The notes: generated by a model from the letters alone, not told the origin. DNA of 64,000 nucleotides from Cymbomonas tetramitiformis (GCA_001247695.2 LGRX02035293.1:1-64000); one strand, 5' to 3'. Positions 11,308 through 21,900 are shown, numbered from the stretch's first letter. Numbers and translations are program-made.

Positions 11308-11410
11308 TCCGTGACATGCATCTTGCTTTACAGGTGTGATTATTGGGTAGCTAGGGTAGCTAGGGTAGCTAGGGTAGCTAGGGGGGTCCGTAGGGTAGGT
11401 GTGTCGCATA
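11308..11410 (+). repeat. DIRS split direct repeat B2, right end of the element
   Basis: Matches B1 and ends GTGTGTCGCATA. Host sequence (ACTATCTGAGTATCTCGTAG) resumes immediately and equals 19066-19085 of R1 copy B. Confidence 0.88.
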
Positions 11411-11737
11411 ACTATCTGAGTATCTCGTAGCTATCTAGATACTGAGCTCGTAGCTGTAGCTCGAAGGATGTCAGTCTCAGGCTCACGCCCCCATACTTAA
11501 GGGTCCCCCATACTTAAGGGTGGCCGAGACGGCTGGTGCTGGTGGTAGCAGTGTGGTAGCTAATAAAAATTTGAAACTGCTACCACTGTATACACGTCGG
11601 ATTTCGTGGGCACTGGACGCGAGCCCTTTTGCTTTAGTTTGTTAAGAGACACACCGTAGAGATTCGTATACTCACCGTAGAGATTCGTGGAGATTCTTGC
11701 GCGGTCTGAGTGGAGAACCATTAGGAATTGCCGATGC
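11411..11737. repeat. repeat R1, copy A, right part, with empty pogo site
   Basis: It continues R1 after the DIRS insertion and matches 22890-23178 of copy B. The TA at 11440-11441 in CTAGATACTGAGCTCG is the unoccupied form of the site filled by the pogo element at 19098-22889 in copy B. The repeat ends at GAGAACCATTAGGA, after which the two copies diverge. Confidence 0.85.
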
Positions 11738-11738
11738 C

Positions 11739-13036
11739 GTTGCGTGACTGCTTACTCGTTACAGTGACACTCGTTCTTCGTTGACCCATCCCAATCCGCA
11801 ATTGCATCGTAAAATTCTTCAGCTACAGTACGCAATTTCTTCAACGTTCCTCCGCCTCATGGGGCGAACGGTGCTGTGACTGCTGCGATACACGCAGGGA
11901 TTTCCAAAGTGCTCGGCTACTTTCATTTTTTTCAGTTCGCTTATCATAATGTGTAAACTTATGCGGATACTATGTGTGCGCAGGTCATGTCGCAGGTATC
12001 CGATTGCGAGGAGGGACGCGCGCTCTTGAGATGTGGAAGTCGAGGTTGGCGTATGCCAACCTTGCTTGGGATGAAACCCAACCATATCGAACGTATCGTA
12101 TTAAGATATACATATTTCACGTTTGCATCCTTGGCATCTATGCAAAGTATGAGGAGCATTGAGTGCGCATAAGTCCTAGGCGGTTTTGGTTTTTGGTTCA
12201 TGGCGCATTCGCGACCTCTTGGGGTGTGGAAGTCGAGGTTGGTTTAAACCAACCTTGCTTGGGATGAAACCCAACCACATCGGTTTATCTTATCGCACCT
12301 ATCTTAGTTAAGTAATGTATATTACAAGTTTGAAGATCTTTCGAGAACGTTAAGGCGATGGGTGATTTTGTTTTTTGGGGTCGTACGATACATCATGGAA
12401 AACAAAATCAGCCTACGAACTTGTCCTAACCGTTTGAGGCTCAAACCTTACAGGTTCATTGAGAAAAATGTACCGATGAGATAAGTTCGATGTGGTTGGG
12501 TTTCATCCCAAGCAAGGTTGGTTTAGACCAACCTCGACTTCCACACCCCAAGGGAGGTCACGAATGCGCCATGAACCCACAACCAAAACAGCCTAGGACT
12601 TATGCTCACTCAATGCTCCTCATACTTTGCATAGATGCCAAGGATGCAAACGTGAAATATATACGATAAGTTCGGTATGGTTGGGTTTCATCCCAAGCAA
12701 GGTTGGCATTCGCCAACCTCGACTTCCACATCTCAAGAGCGCGCGTCCCTCCTCGCCATCGGATACCTGCGACATGACCTGCGCACACATAGTATCGTAA
12801 GTTTACACATTATGATAAGCGAACTGAAAAATAAAAGTAGCCGAGCACTTTGGAAATCCCTGCGTGTATCACAACGGTCACAGCACCGTTCGCCCCGTGA
12901 GGCGGAGGAACGTTGAAGAAATTGCGTACTGTAGCTGAAGAATTTTACGATGCAATTGCGGATTGGGATGGGTCAACGAAGAACGAGTGTCACTGTAACG
13001 AGTAAGCAGTCACGCAACGGCATCGGCAGCGGCAAT
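11739..13036. mobile_element. 1.3-kb foldback element, near-complete palindrome
   Basis: The left arm (GCCGATGCCGTTGCGTGACT..., from 11739) is matched in reverse complement by the right arm ending at 13036. The arms pair well for about 560 bp each (for example 11760-12060 with 12680-13010), around a loosely paired centre near 12390. Each arm also repeats the block GATGTGGAAGTCGAGGTTGG...GGGATGAAACCCAACCA twice. A related block occurs in the foldback element at 1406-3353, so the two look like distant relatives. No ORF is convincing and no target duplication could be fixed. Confidence 0.75.
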
Positions 13037-13238
13037 GGTGTCCGCGATGTCGATGTGACATGTGTTCACCGTCTGCTGCCGGCGACGTTCATTGCGGTCA
13101 CTGTGTCGCTGTCTCTCACGCGATAGACGCAGCCGTGATATGCATGAGTCATCATATGTCATCGGAAAAGTTGGACAAGTTCCCGCCAGCGCCCGTGACA
13201 CCCTGTCCCATCTCCCATGTGAAATTACGAAATCTGAA
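13037..13238. other. short unassigned stretch
   Basis: Nothing recognised. The first bases are the inverse of about 915-960. Confidence 0.4.
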
Positions 13239-13818
13239 GACCGAATAGAGAGGTTCCGCAGATCGAATTCGGTCAAAAAACGGGCGAGTCTCGATCAACG
13301 AGTCGAGACTCGTTGACACGCGTCTCGACGTGTTTACGAGACACGTCGGACGTTGGCGTAATTTTGCTCCGAATTCTGGAAAGATTCCTACACCTGAAAT
13401 GAAAATTAACACTCAGGGCTCCGTTTTTTCTTAACACTGTAAATCGTCCGAATTCGGATGGAAACCGATGAAAATCACGCGCGCGCTTCATACATGTGAC
13501 GGATTTTGGCTCCCAAAAGATGCTCTTTGGTCTGTGCGTGATGTGGGGTCTCGCTGTCGTGTGCACATCGACAACATGCTGCAGTGCAGTGCATACTCAA
13601 AAGACTTCGTAGAATTGACCCTGCGACTGCGGACTGTTTCAAACGAAAAATGTATTTCGCGTTTTTTTCGGGACTGAAAGATTCCCTGGCGTCATTTTGG
13701 AATTACGCCAGGACCCAAGAAGTGACTCGACACGAAATCCGACGTGGAAGATGCTCTTCACCGTTTTTTGGTCTCGGAAAATGAAAGATGCCTTCTTTGC
13801 GGAACCTCTCTATCGGTC
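13239..13818. mobile_element. non-autonomous TIR element, copy B, uninterrupted
   Basis: This is the intact counterpart of 976-3469. It starts GACCGAATAGAGAGGTTCCG and ends CGGAACCTCTCTATCGGTC. It holds the empty site of the Mutator-like foldback element at 13693-13706. About 580 bp, no transposase. Confidence 0.65.
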
Positions 13819-13821
13819 TCT

Positions 13822-13842
13822 AATGTCGAATTCAGAAATCAA
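13822..13842. repeat. repeat R1, copy B, left tip
   Basis: AATGTCGAATTCAGAAATCA as at 5119. The LTR element enters after ...AAATCAA. Confidence 0.85.
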
Positions 13843-14055
13843 TGTCAGATATATAGTCGGGTGTGTATATATCGGATAACGGAGAATAAACCCTGAGTTA
13901 AGGGTTTCGATATCAGAACGGTAAAAGTCTCAGATTGATAAAAGAGGTATACATAAATACTAACGGGTGTTTCCCGTCTACTGGTGACGGTCACCCAGCC
14001 TACTATAGGAAGTGACAAGTGACAGATTTTGATTGTCGGTGTGTCACATCCAGCA
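13843..14055 (-). repeat. LTR (3' LTR of element 1)
   Basis: 213 bp, matches 16999-17211. On the plus strand it begins TGTCAGATATATAGTCGGG and ends CACATCCAGCA. Confidence 0.93.
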
Positions 14056-14305
14056 CACCACCTAGGGTGGTGACCGGAGCTAGTAGTGAACGAAGCAAAC
14101 AAACTCCCTACTCAACTTCAGGAGGAAACTAGCACACCTGGGGGCCTGTACTCTTGGTCAGGGCGGTCCCAGGTCACAGCAAGATTGTCAGATACTGCTG
14201 TTACTTTGCTAAAACCCTAAACACAGCTCAAATTTAGTGAGCTCCTCTGCACATCTAGGAAGCCACTCTATAGCTACTCTCTAGGCAGGCACGGTGTGAA
14301 TAATA

Positions 14306-16609
14306 TCAGCCACTTGAGGTCCTCGGAGCTGTCTGCCCGGCTCGGAGCAGCGTGACTGTGAAGCAGTTGCCGGCCCCCGGGGCCGGTGATGAATCATTCG
14401 TAGAAGAAATTGACGAGTTCTCGATCGCGGGAGGCTGCACCGCACCAGGGTGCTGCCAAGTGTTGCCCGACGGCGGAGCCTCGTCATCTGAAGATGAAGC
14501 CGGCGACAGCGGAGGGCCGTCCACAAACAACTCGGCAGGCGGTGGCGGCCCGGGATGCCACGGCATCGGAGCCATGTAGAGTCCCTGCCGTCTCTGCTCC
14601 CGCCGTTGGCGACGAGGTGGAATAGCACATGGGACGTCATGAACCACGTCAGTTGGCGAAGCTTCCGCAGCCGGGACTGCCGAGCCAGTTGACGTAGCAC
14701 CACCGACCGGTGGACCCGTGCATGTGCGCGCACCGGCACCACCGACACCGGCAACGGCGTGCGGTGCGGCGGTGGCACAAATCACAAAGAGTGCGCACAC
14801 CAAGGAGGAAGTGAGGAGAGACCTCGCGAACCTCGGAATGCCGTTCCCGCAGCCGTACCGTGGCCGCGGCGGTGCCACCGAGGCATCTTCGTCGTCATCG
14901 TCGCCCGTGGCGTAAGTCGCGGGCTTGTAGTCGATCACGCGCTCCGGTGTGTCAACCGCGGAGAGCAAGTTCATGCTCGCGGCCGGCTCGTTGGGCGCCT
15001 CCAATGCAACCCCCGTGCTCTGAATGAAATCGGCAAACGTGCGGGTGACGGGAGGGCAGAAGGGGTTCGGCGGACCGGTCCATTCCTCCTCGGACTCAAC
15101 CGACGCGGGCGGGGAGCGCGCGGGCGGCTCCGACACCACCGGCAAGTCGGCAGCGAAGGTGTTGATGTTGAATGTGGAAGCCCCAGCCGCGTGCGCCATC
15201 TCAGAGAACTCGGCGACGGCGGACACGAGGACCTCACCGTCCTCCTCGCAGAACGAGCACGCGGAGAGATCGGTGAAGACCTCCGGCTTCCCGCCCGCAA
15301 GCATGCAGAGGGCGTCGAATTCCACGGGGTCGCCGTTGTCGATGGCGTGTTGGAACTTCGCGGCCAACACGGAGTTCTCGGCCTCCTCGGCGAAGGCGAA
15401 GGCCGAGAGTCCGGTCCTGCCCCCGTTCGGGCAGTCCCGGTGCCAATGTCTCGCCTTCCCCTTAGCACACACCTGATTTTGGCAGTACGGGATGGTCGCA
15501 CCGCTGTCGCGGTGGAAGGCCACCTTCCTCGAGACGGACTGAGACCAATTCCCCCCTTTGGGGAGGGGTGAGGCCGCGAAGCGAGTTTTCACGCGGCGGT
15601 CCGGCTTGTCCGCGCGAGGAGTAAATCCCCGCGGAGCCGGTCCGGACTCAGCGGTGTCGAGGAAGGCGGCCAATTGCCGTTTCAAGTCGAGCACCATTGT
15701 TCGTAAGTCCGCGACCTCACTCGCCGCACCCGACCCATCAACGTCCCTCTCCATGAAGTGCGTGCCGTGGGAGTACCGGTGTGCGGATGCGGTGGCGGTA
15801 CCCGCCCGCACGTGCTCGCCGTAGCACTCCCGCACCCACTGCTGAATAGTGAGTAGGTCGTGGGCGGCTCGTTGGTCGTGAAGAAGCAAACGGGACACCA
15901 CCGGCTGGTAGAAGGTGGCGTCGAGGGCTTTGATGAAAAGGGACTTCACGTCCTCGTCCTGGAGCGTTGACCTGGTCCTCGCAGCTTTGAGCGCGGCGTT
16001 GAAGTCCTCAATGGGTCCATGAGGGTCCACGCCCGCAGCGATGCGGACGGCAAACATGTCCGCTTGCCCCTGGAAGGGGTCCCCAACCGGGATCATCCGA
16101 CGGGCGAACTCGAGCAGGACACGCTTACCGTCTGCCGGGAAGCTGGCGTGGGACGAGTCCAACCAGTCCGCTGCGGGCGACGAGGGGTCGATCAGCAGCT
16201 AGATCGTGGAGAACAATAAATTGTTGGCCTCCACGCGGACGGCTAAAGTGGCGTCGTCCAGCGTGAAGAGCGGTAAGAAACCGATGTCCTCAGTGACGAA
16301 TGCCGCCTGCAAGGCAGAGACCATTCTCGTGAAGATGGCCGCCGCGTGGGGCTCCGCACCGGAAAATCTCCCCTCTTTGCCGTCGAACAACTTGCGCTGG
16401 ACGTGCTTCGCCACCTTCATGTCGAAGTGCTCCCGCTGTAAGGTGCGAACCGATGCCAAAAATGTAGCCCCCGCCGAATTAGCGGCCGGCTGTGCCGCTG
16501 GCGGGGTCGCGGGCGTGTTGGCATGCCTGGCCGCAACGGAGTCAAAGATTGTGCTCAATGTGCGGCGGCGATGCGCCATGCTAGCCGTCGATCTAGTAGA
16601 AGCAACCAT
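14306..16609 (-). pseudogene. LTR element 1 gag-like protein with one in-frame stop
   Basis: The ATG at 16609 starts MVASTRSTASMAHRRRTL. The frame is open to 14306 except for a TAG at 16199-16201 (ATCTAG, where the relative at 54241-54847 has CTCGAG). Without it the product would be about 767 aa. N-terminal half: helical capsid-like region. Then a coiled stretch (DLRTMVLDLKRQLAAFLD) and a non-canonical zinc knuckle C-x4-C-x6-H-x-H-x2-C (CQNQVCAKGKARHWHRDC). The C-terminal third is acidic and Pro-rich, and holds a hydrophobic segment (SLLTSSLVCALFVICATAA). It is homologous to the proteins at 36073-38238 and 56718. One stop in otherwise intact coding sequence indicates recent inactivation. Confidence 0.85.
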
Positions 16610-16998
16610 GATGAAGAAGACTACAGGGGTGGAGTGAGGCAAGAAGACGCGGAAAAAAAAATGCGGCAGTCTTGGGCGGCCAAGAAATGTGGTGGGTCGT
16701 CGATACGGCTGCCGTGAGAGAGCAGAAATTCCGAGAAGTCGTGTGGTAGATGGCGGCCGATACGAAACGGTGTGGTGACCAACCAGGATGCGTAAACCAA
16801 CCCAACGGTAAATCCCGTAGAAAAGATGTCCTCAAAGGCCTACAGCTAGCCGTAAATCAACCCACAAAACTTAGGCCATACCCGCGACTGCCGGCATTTC
16901 CACGCGCGGAGCGCCTCACTCCATCCCAAGCGTCTGGCTTTAGCCAATCATCCCTGTGGTGTCGCAGTGGCTAAATAAAGCGTAAGTGGGGCCAAACC

Positions 16999-17211
16999 TG
17001 TCAGATATATAGTCGGGTGTGTATATATCGGATAACGGAGAATAAACCCTGAGTTAAGGGTTTCGATATCAGAACGGTAAAAGTCTCAGATTGATAAAAG
17101 AGGTATACATAAATACTAACGGGTGTTTCCCGTCTACTGGTGACGGTCACCCAGCCTACTATAGGAAGTGACAAGTGACAGATTTTGATTGTCGGTGTGT
17201 CACATCCAGCA
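16999..17211 (-). repeat. LTR (5' LTR of element 1)
   Basis: 213 bp, matches 13843-14055. The leader and gag follow it in minus orientation. Confidence 0.93.
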
Positions 17212-17351
17212 ATCAATTCGACATTTGCTGACATCGTGATGACATGGTTCCGCGAAACCATGGTTTCCAAACCGTTTTTTTTTTTGTATAATTACAGAGA
17301 TGCACCCTCGCTGGATTCCAAACCGTGGTTCCGCGAAACCATGGTTTACAA
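17212..17351. repeat. repeat R1, copy B, second piece
   Basis: Continues R1 (ATCAATTCGACATTTGCTGA...), equal to 5135-5270 of copy A. It is interrupted at GTTTACAA by a cluster of small DNA elements. Confidence 0.85.
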
Positions 17352-17357
17352 GAGGTA

Positions 17358-17974
17358 GTTATAGCTGCCACGTCAGACTATATGCTCTGGACTGTGCCGG
17401 AGGCGCAACCCAGAGCATATACAAGTAAACACTCGTATTTAATGAAATGCAGATCCGCACCACCAAATCACTAAAATCGTGACCCCCCCCCGCCGCGTGC
17501 TAATGAATTCGTTCATTAGAAGGAACGCGATTCATGAGCCAACCAGCGCCATTCGTTATCTTCCTCGGCCTTACAAACTGAAATTTTCGAGAAAATTGTG
17601 TGCTGATTTTTCGAAGTGATAAAATGGACCCAGCGAGTAGGCAACAGCTTAGAGAGCTTCACACGGACATGAAGGACGGCATACTATCACAGTCTCACTA
17701 CGAAGAACTGCCTGCAATTGCCTAATGCCATGTGCAATAATTAGCCTAAAGCCATGTGCACCGCGTCAAGCTATGCCAACGTCAATTCCTTATTTTAAGA
17801 TTGCCGAAAGCATGCCAGCCAGCGACGGCCTTCCTTATTTCGGACCTCTTCCTTATTTTTTTGGTCCAAGCAGCCAAATCACTAAAATCGTGACCCCCAA
17901 ACGCTGGCTGATTCCTTAACGGTGAATTCCTTAATACCGAGTGTTTACTGTACGTATGACGTGGCAGCTATAAC
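17358..17974. mobile_element. MITE with TA duplication
   Basis: Termini GTTATAGCTGCCACGTCA and its reverse complement TGACGTGGCAGCTATAAC are perfect inverted repeats. TA flanks both ends (17356-17357 and 17975-17976), as in Tc1/mariner/pogo-type elements. About 617 bp, no transposase. Confidence 0.75.
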
Positions 17975-18160
17975 TAGCTTGTCGCTCGCTCGTCTTCGAC
18001 TGATCCTACGGTCGCACTGCTCGCTCAGACCCGAATGCTATTTCTTGCCACGTCACTATCATAACTTTTGAGCTCTGTTTTTATTGCCTACGAGCACTTA
18101 GCTTTTTCTCTAGATGTCAACCTGTTGAAAAGCGGGCTGAGCCCTTTTGTGGGCGCGCTA

Positions 18161-18265
18161 TAGCAGAGGGAGTAGCCCCTGGTGTTTTCACTAGCCTGCT
18201 TTGCAGAGATACCGCACTCTCAGGACTTTGTCCCCTCGCAAGTTGCTAGCGTAAATGTTTTATTA
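18161..18265 (+). mobile_element. SINE-like unit, copy 1
   Basis: ATAGCAGAGGGAGTAGCCCC... through GCTAGCGTAAATGTTTTATT, about 105 bp, nearly identical to 35583-35686. It ends in an (ATT)n-type tail here. No target duplication was identified for this copy. Confidence 0.5.
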
Positions 18266-18439
18266 TTATTGTTGTTGTTTCCAAATCCTTGATGGTGTTC
18301 GACATTTTGCTCTTTTGGCGGGGTTGGGGTGGGAACACCATCCTTCCTACCTGACGCTTTTTGGCAGGGCCCTTGCCATGTGCACCCACTATCGGGAAAG
18401 CCAATCAGAACATGCCAGCTCAAAGATGCCATTGCAATA

Positions 18440-18775
18440 CAGTGGAGGGAACCTATACGGACGGGAACCCTATGCGTACGACCTGTTCATATCTTAAATA
18501 TTGTCGACTGTCCAATCACACTAGAAATAGTTTGCGTATAATATTTTGCTATATAATAGACAATGGGACGTACGTATAGGGTTCCCGGATATAATCGCTA
18601 TAGACAATTTTCGTACTCTGGACGTATTTTAGTTCAGAACTAGAAAACGTGTCCGCTGGGGAACTCATCCTCTCGTTGACCGTTACTACCAGCGCTTTAT
18701 CCCGTTCGATTTTATCAACGTATGCGATCGTACGGACCGATCGAAAAAGGCGTCCGTATAGGGTTCCCCCCACTG
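18440..18775. mobile_element. 336-bp MITE with TA duplication
   Basis: Begins CAGTGGAGGGAACCTATACG and ends CGTATAGGGTTCCCCCCACTG, imperfect inverted repeats of about 23 bp, flanked by TA (18438-18439 and 18776-18777). The CAGT start resembles pogo-type termini. Confidence 0.72.
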
Positions 18776-18838
18776 TACGACTTTTGTAAGTGCACAAATG
18801 GCAAAACACCATTGGTTGTCGATGACGAGCGAGCGACA

Positions 18839-19097
18839 AACTGTGGTTCCGCGAAACCATGGTTTACAAACCGTGGTTTCGCGAAACCATGGTTTGCGGG
18901 AACGTGACACGCGCGATCAGCATATCCCCCGCCACCCAGGCGCCACCAGGCGAAATATTCGGGGGAATATCGCGGAACCGTGGTTTCGCGAAACCACGGT
19001 TTGGAAACCATGGATGGTTTCGCGGAACCATGGTTTACAAAGTACAGTAGCCACTTCTCATACCATACTATCTGAGTATCTCGTAGCTATCCAGATA
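18839..19097. repeat. repeat R1, copy B, third piece, with empty DIRS site
   Basis: Palindromic GGTTTCGCGAAACC units and CACGCGCGATCAGCATATC match copy A. At 19051-19075 CTTCTCATACCATACTATCTG is continuous, whereas copy A has the DIRS element there. Ends with TA at 19096-19097, the pogo target. Confidence 0.85.
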
Positions 19098-19110
19098 CAG
19101 TGCATGCATC

Positions 19111-19390
19111 ACTGAACTAATAAGCACTGAACTAATATAGCACTGAACTAATACGCGAATCTGTGCATCCACCAATTATCACTGAACTAATTAATTATTA
19201 GTTTAAAAAAATATCACTGAACTAATACTTTATTAGTTCAGTGAGAACTAATAAATTATTAGTTCAGTGCACTGAACTAATAACTTATTAGTTCTGGAAA
19301 ATATCATTGAACTAATAATATATTAGTTCAACGGGAACTAATAAAATATTAGTTCAGTGCACTGAACTAATAATTTATTAGTTCCACGTG
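19111..19390. repeat. left subterminal array of CACTGAACTAATA motifs
   Basis: At least ten copies of AACTAATA / TATTAGTT occur in both orientations, several forming hairpins (for example TATTAGTTCAGTG...CACTGAACTAATA). The right end has the matching array at 22640-22888. These are likely transposase-binding repeats. Confidence 0.8.
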
Positions 19391-19488
19391 TCGAAATCGG
19401 ATGGATGTCTGCCGCAACCCTGCCGCCAGATTTCAAGCGTCAATATTGTTGCTTTCTTTAATTCCTTCATAAACTTTCACCCGTCGTC

Positions 19489-21539
19489 ATGGGTCGCGGC
19501 CGAGTGCCTGGCACGTCTTGTAAGGGCTTGAAACACACAGCTTTATCGTTTGAGGCTAAACAATCCATTCTAACATGGGCTTCAGAGAAGAACGAGCATG
19601 GCCAGTGTCCGACTCAGGCAGAGCTAGCGAGGAGAGTACAAATTTTTACAACTTGCCAAAAGCGCCCAGCCAAGCTACGATATCAGCAACTCTTAAGAAG
19701 CGAAAAGAGTTAGAATCAAAATTCGAAACATATTCAAGCAAGGATAAGGCTCTTAAGAAGGATAGGGGATCCTACGTTCCGGAACTAGAGAAGGCTTTGT
19801 ACGCTTGGTTTCTTCAGCTCGAAAATGCCGCAGCCCCGATCAGCGACGAAATCCTATTAACAAAAGCGCGCGAGATCGGTGAAGAGTTGGTTGCTCAAGG
19901 CACCTCCTTGTACGAGAAGTTCCGATTCTCGCCGACTTGGCTCACCAAGTTCAAGGTGCGGTATGGCATCTCCTTTCTTGTGGAGCATGGAGAGGCAGAT
20001 TCGACTGATATGGAAAGTGTTCAGAAGATTCGTGCTCTTTTCCCCAAACTTATTTCGCATTTCGGTATGGATAAGGTTTGGAATATGGACGAGACAGGCT
20101 TGTATTGGCGTAGGTTGCCCACCAGGAGCCTTAGGAAAAAGAAACGCTCAGGAAGAAAACTTTCAAAGGATCGAATAACAGTCAGTATTTACACTCGCGC
20201 TGATGGTCAGAAGGGTAAATTGCATGTGATTGCTAGCGCCGCGAAACCTCGAGCATTTGGCCGCACCTGGAAGCCTGCAGACATCGGCGTTCATTACACG
20301 TCGAACGCAAAGGCGTGGCAAAATCAGATCAGTTTCGAGGACTCTTTGCGCGAGTTTCACTTGATGAATTGTCAGGATGCGTCTCAGGAGTACATGTTGA
20401 CTTGTGACAATGCCTCGTCACACAACGACGCACAGCCACTGCCGACCTGGATGCGTGAGTTAGGTGCCAAGGGGTACAAGTATAAGGGCAACTTGCTCTT
20501 AGTATTTTTCGAGCCCAATGCCACAGCGAAAACACAGCCCGCTGACCAAGGCATCATCGCAGCAATGAAAGTGTATTATAGGGGCAGGCTATCGCACTTC
20601 ATAGTTGCAGAGGTTCAATCTGTTCTCGACGCTGGTGCTAACGCTAGGGCTGACAAAATACGTGTCAACGTGCGGCAAGCCCTCATCTGGTTGAAGCATT
20701 CATGGGATAGCGTTTCCGAAACAACAGTCCGCAACTGCTGGATGAAAAGTGGGATCCTCCCAATTTTGGAAAGTCACGATCAGGAGCAGGAGGGAAGGTA
20801 CCATATGGGACACAGGGAAAGGAAACCCACACATTACGTGGTTGGTAACACGATGTTGCCCGTGGAGTGTGAGGGTGCAATGGCGGAGCTGCAGCTGTTG
20901 ATGGGTCAGATGGGCCTGGAGAGTTCGGACACGGAGACGGCAGAGGAGTTTGTGCTTGACTCGGATGAGGTTGTGATTGAGGAACAGAAGGAGGTGAGCA
21001 CGATTGTGGCAGAAGTGCTTCAAACTGAACCTGAGGAGCTTATGTCTTCTGCCGAGGAGGAGACAGAAGATCAGCGTGACAGTGGTGAAAGTGACCCTGA
21101 GTTGATAGTCCCTTCCTTGAAGCGGGCTAGGGAGATGGCCCAACAATTGGAACTATTCACCCAGGAGAATGTAAAGCAACTTGGGGTACAGTCAGCAGAG
21201 ACAGTAAGTTGGTTGTCTTGGCAACTGACAAAGATGTTGGTGTCAGATGGGGCAAGGCAAACCAAGGTGGACAACTTTTTTTCTCCAGCAGCTGCAGGTG
21301 AACCAAGTGCTGCAGGAAGTGAGGGAAGCCCGAGGGACAGTGACTGGGAGGGGGAAGGGGTCAGTGACCTGGAGGAGGATCTGCAGGACAGCTTGGTTTC
21401 GGTGGTTCCTGAGACCCAAGACAGTGTCCCACAGTGGCCTGCAGGAGCACCACACCAGGGTGACGGTGCCAGGTTGATGGAGGAAGAGACTGAGGATCTG
21501 GTTGATTTTGATGAGGAGGATGCTGATCACATGGAATAA
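19489..21539 (+). pseudogene. pogo/Tigger transposase (HTH + DDE), one frame break
   Basis: The ATG at 19489 starts MGRGRVPGTSCKGLKHTALS. The first frame carries the HTH_Psq/CENP-B-type start (SFEAKQSILTWASE...TQAELARR). Near 19625 the sequence shifts to the frame that stays open to 21539. This holds the second DNA-binding helix region (SDEILLTKAREIGEELV...SPTWLTKFKVRYGI) and the DDE domain: WNMDETGLYWRRLP (first D), LTCDNASSHN (second D), and PNATAKTQPADQGIIAAMK (third acidic site). The C-terminus is acidic. Joined length is about 683 aa, normal for Tigger-like transposases. The break equals one missing base, or a -1 shift. No classical slippery heptamer is seen, so a mutation is likelier. 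Confidence 0.88.
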
Positions 21540-21784
21540 TTAGATGTATACATATTTTGTAAGCAATTACCGCTTCGGATATTTTGTAAGCAATTACTGC
21601 TCAATTCAAAATTGAATGCCATATGAATACATAACCCTGCTGTAGTGAATGTGCATTCACAACATTCTTAAAAACCGTGGCATGGTGTTTATTTCATTCC
21701 GTTGCTATAGAGAATACTATAGAATCTGGGCCTTCCTTGTTCCTGCCCGACCTGCCCGTGACGAGATGAGTAAAAGTACTGTAG

Positions 21785-21895
21785 GGCTACATATCACCGG
21801 AATATTACATCTCACCGCGTTATCACATCTCACAGGAATATTACATCTCACCGCGTTACTGCATCTCACCGCGATATTACATCAATTGAATGCTA
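21785..21895. repeat. TTACATCTCACCGCG short tandem array
   Basis: About six imperfect 15-17-bp units (ATTACATCTCACCGCG and variants) lie after the transposase. The same motif forms an array inside the hAT element at 52281-52530. Confidence 0.75.
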
Positions 21896-21900
21896 TATAC

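Larger units (their letters stand above)
5528..11410 (+). mobile_element. DIRS/PAT-type tyrosine-recombinase retrotransposon, degenerate
   Basis: Order: repeat A1 (5530-5711), gag (5779-6599), RT/RNase H/methyltransferase-like frame (about 7050-9047), tyrosine recombinase (9084-10059), then B1 (10888-10985), A2 (10986-11167), spacer and B2 (11308-11410). A1 and A2 are near-identical 182-bp repeats, and B1 and B2 are near-identical. This A1-B1A2-B2 'split direct repeat' layout is typical of PAT/Ngaro-like DIRS elements. There is no target duplication, as expected. The empty site is visible in R1 copy B near 19051-19070. Several frameshifts and a stop in the recombinase mean the copy is dead. 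Confidence 0.9.
13843..17211 (-). mobile_element. gag-only LTR retrotransposon 1 (TR-GAG-like)
   Basis: Two LTRs of 213 bp (13843-14055 and 16999-17211) appear essentially identical. The element is flanked by the 5-bp duplication ATCAA, and the uninterrupted target is present at 5129-5150. In element orientation (minus) the LTR reads TGCTGG...CTGACA, with TG...CA ends. The 3.37-kb element has one gag frame and no room for protease, integrase or reverse transcriptase. The leader next to the 5' LTR begins GGTTTGGCCCCACTTACG. It fits the TR-GAG class described from plants, which needs enzymes from another element. Confidence 0.93.
17979..18838. mobile_element. non-autonomous TIR element, host of further insertions
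   Basis: TTGTCGCTCGCTCGTCTTCG at 17979 is mirrored by GACGAGCGAGCGACAA ending near 18841. It lies in R1 copy B between GTTTACAA and ACTGTGGTTCC, which are adjacent in copy A (5268-5280). It contains a SINE-like unit and a MITE. A few extra bases on the left (GAGG) leave the exact border uncertain. Confidence 0.5.

Noticed and set aside
14759..15571. 270-aa plus-strand frame opposite gag
   Set aside because: Shadow of the GC-rich minus-strand gag frame, which has the knuckle motif and homologues in the window.
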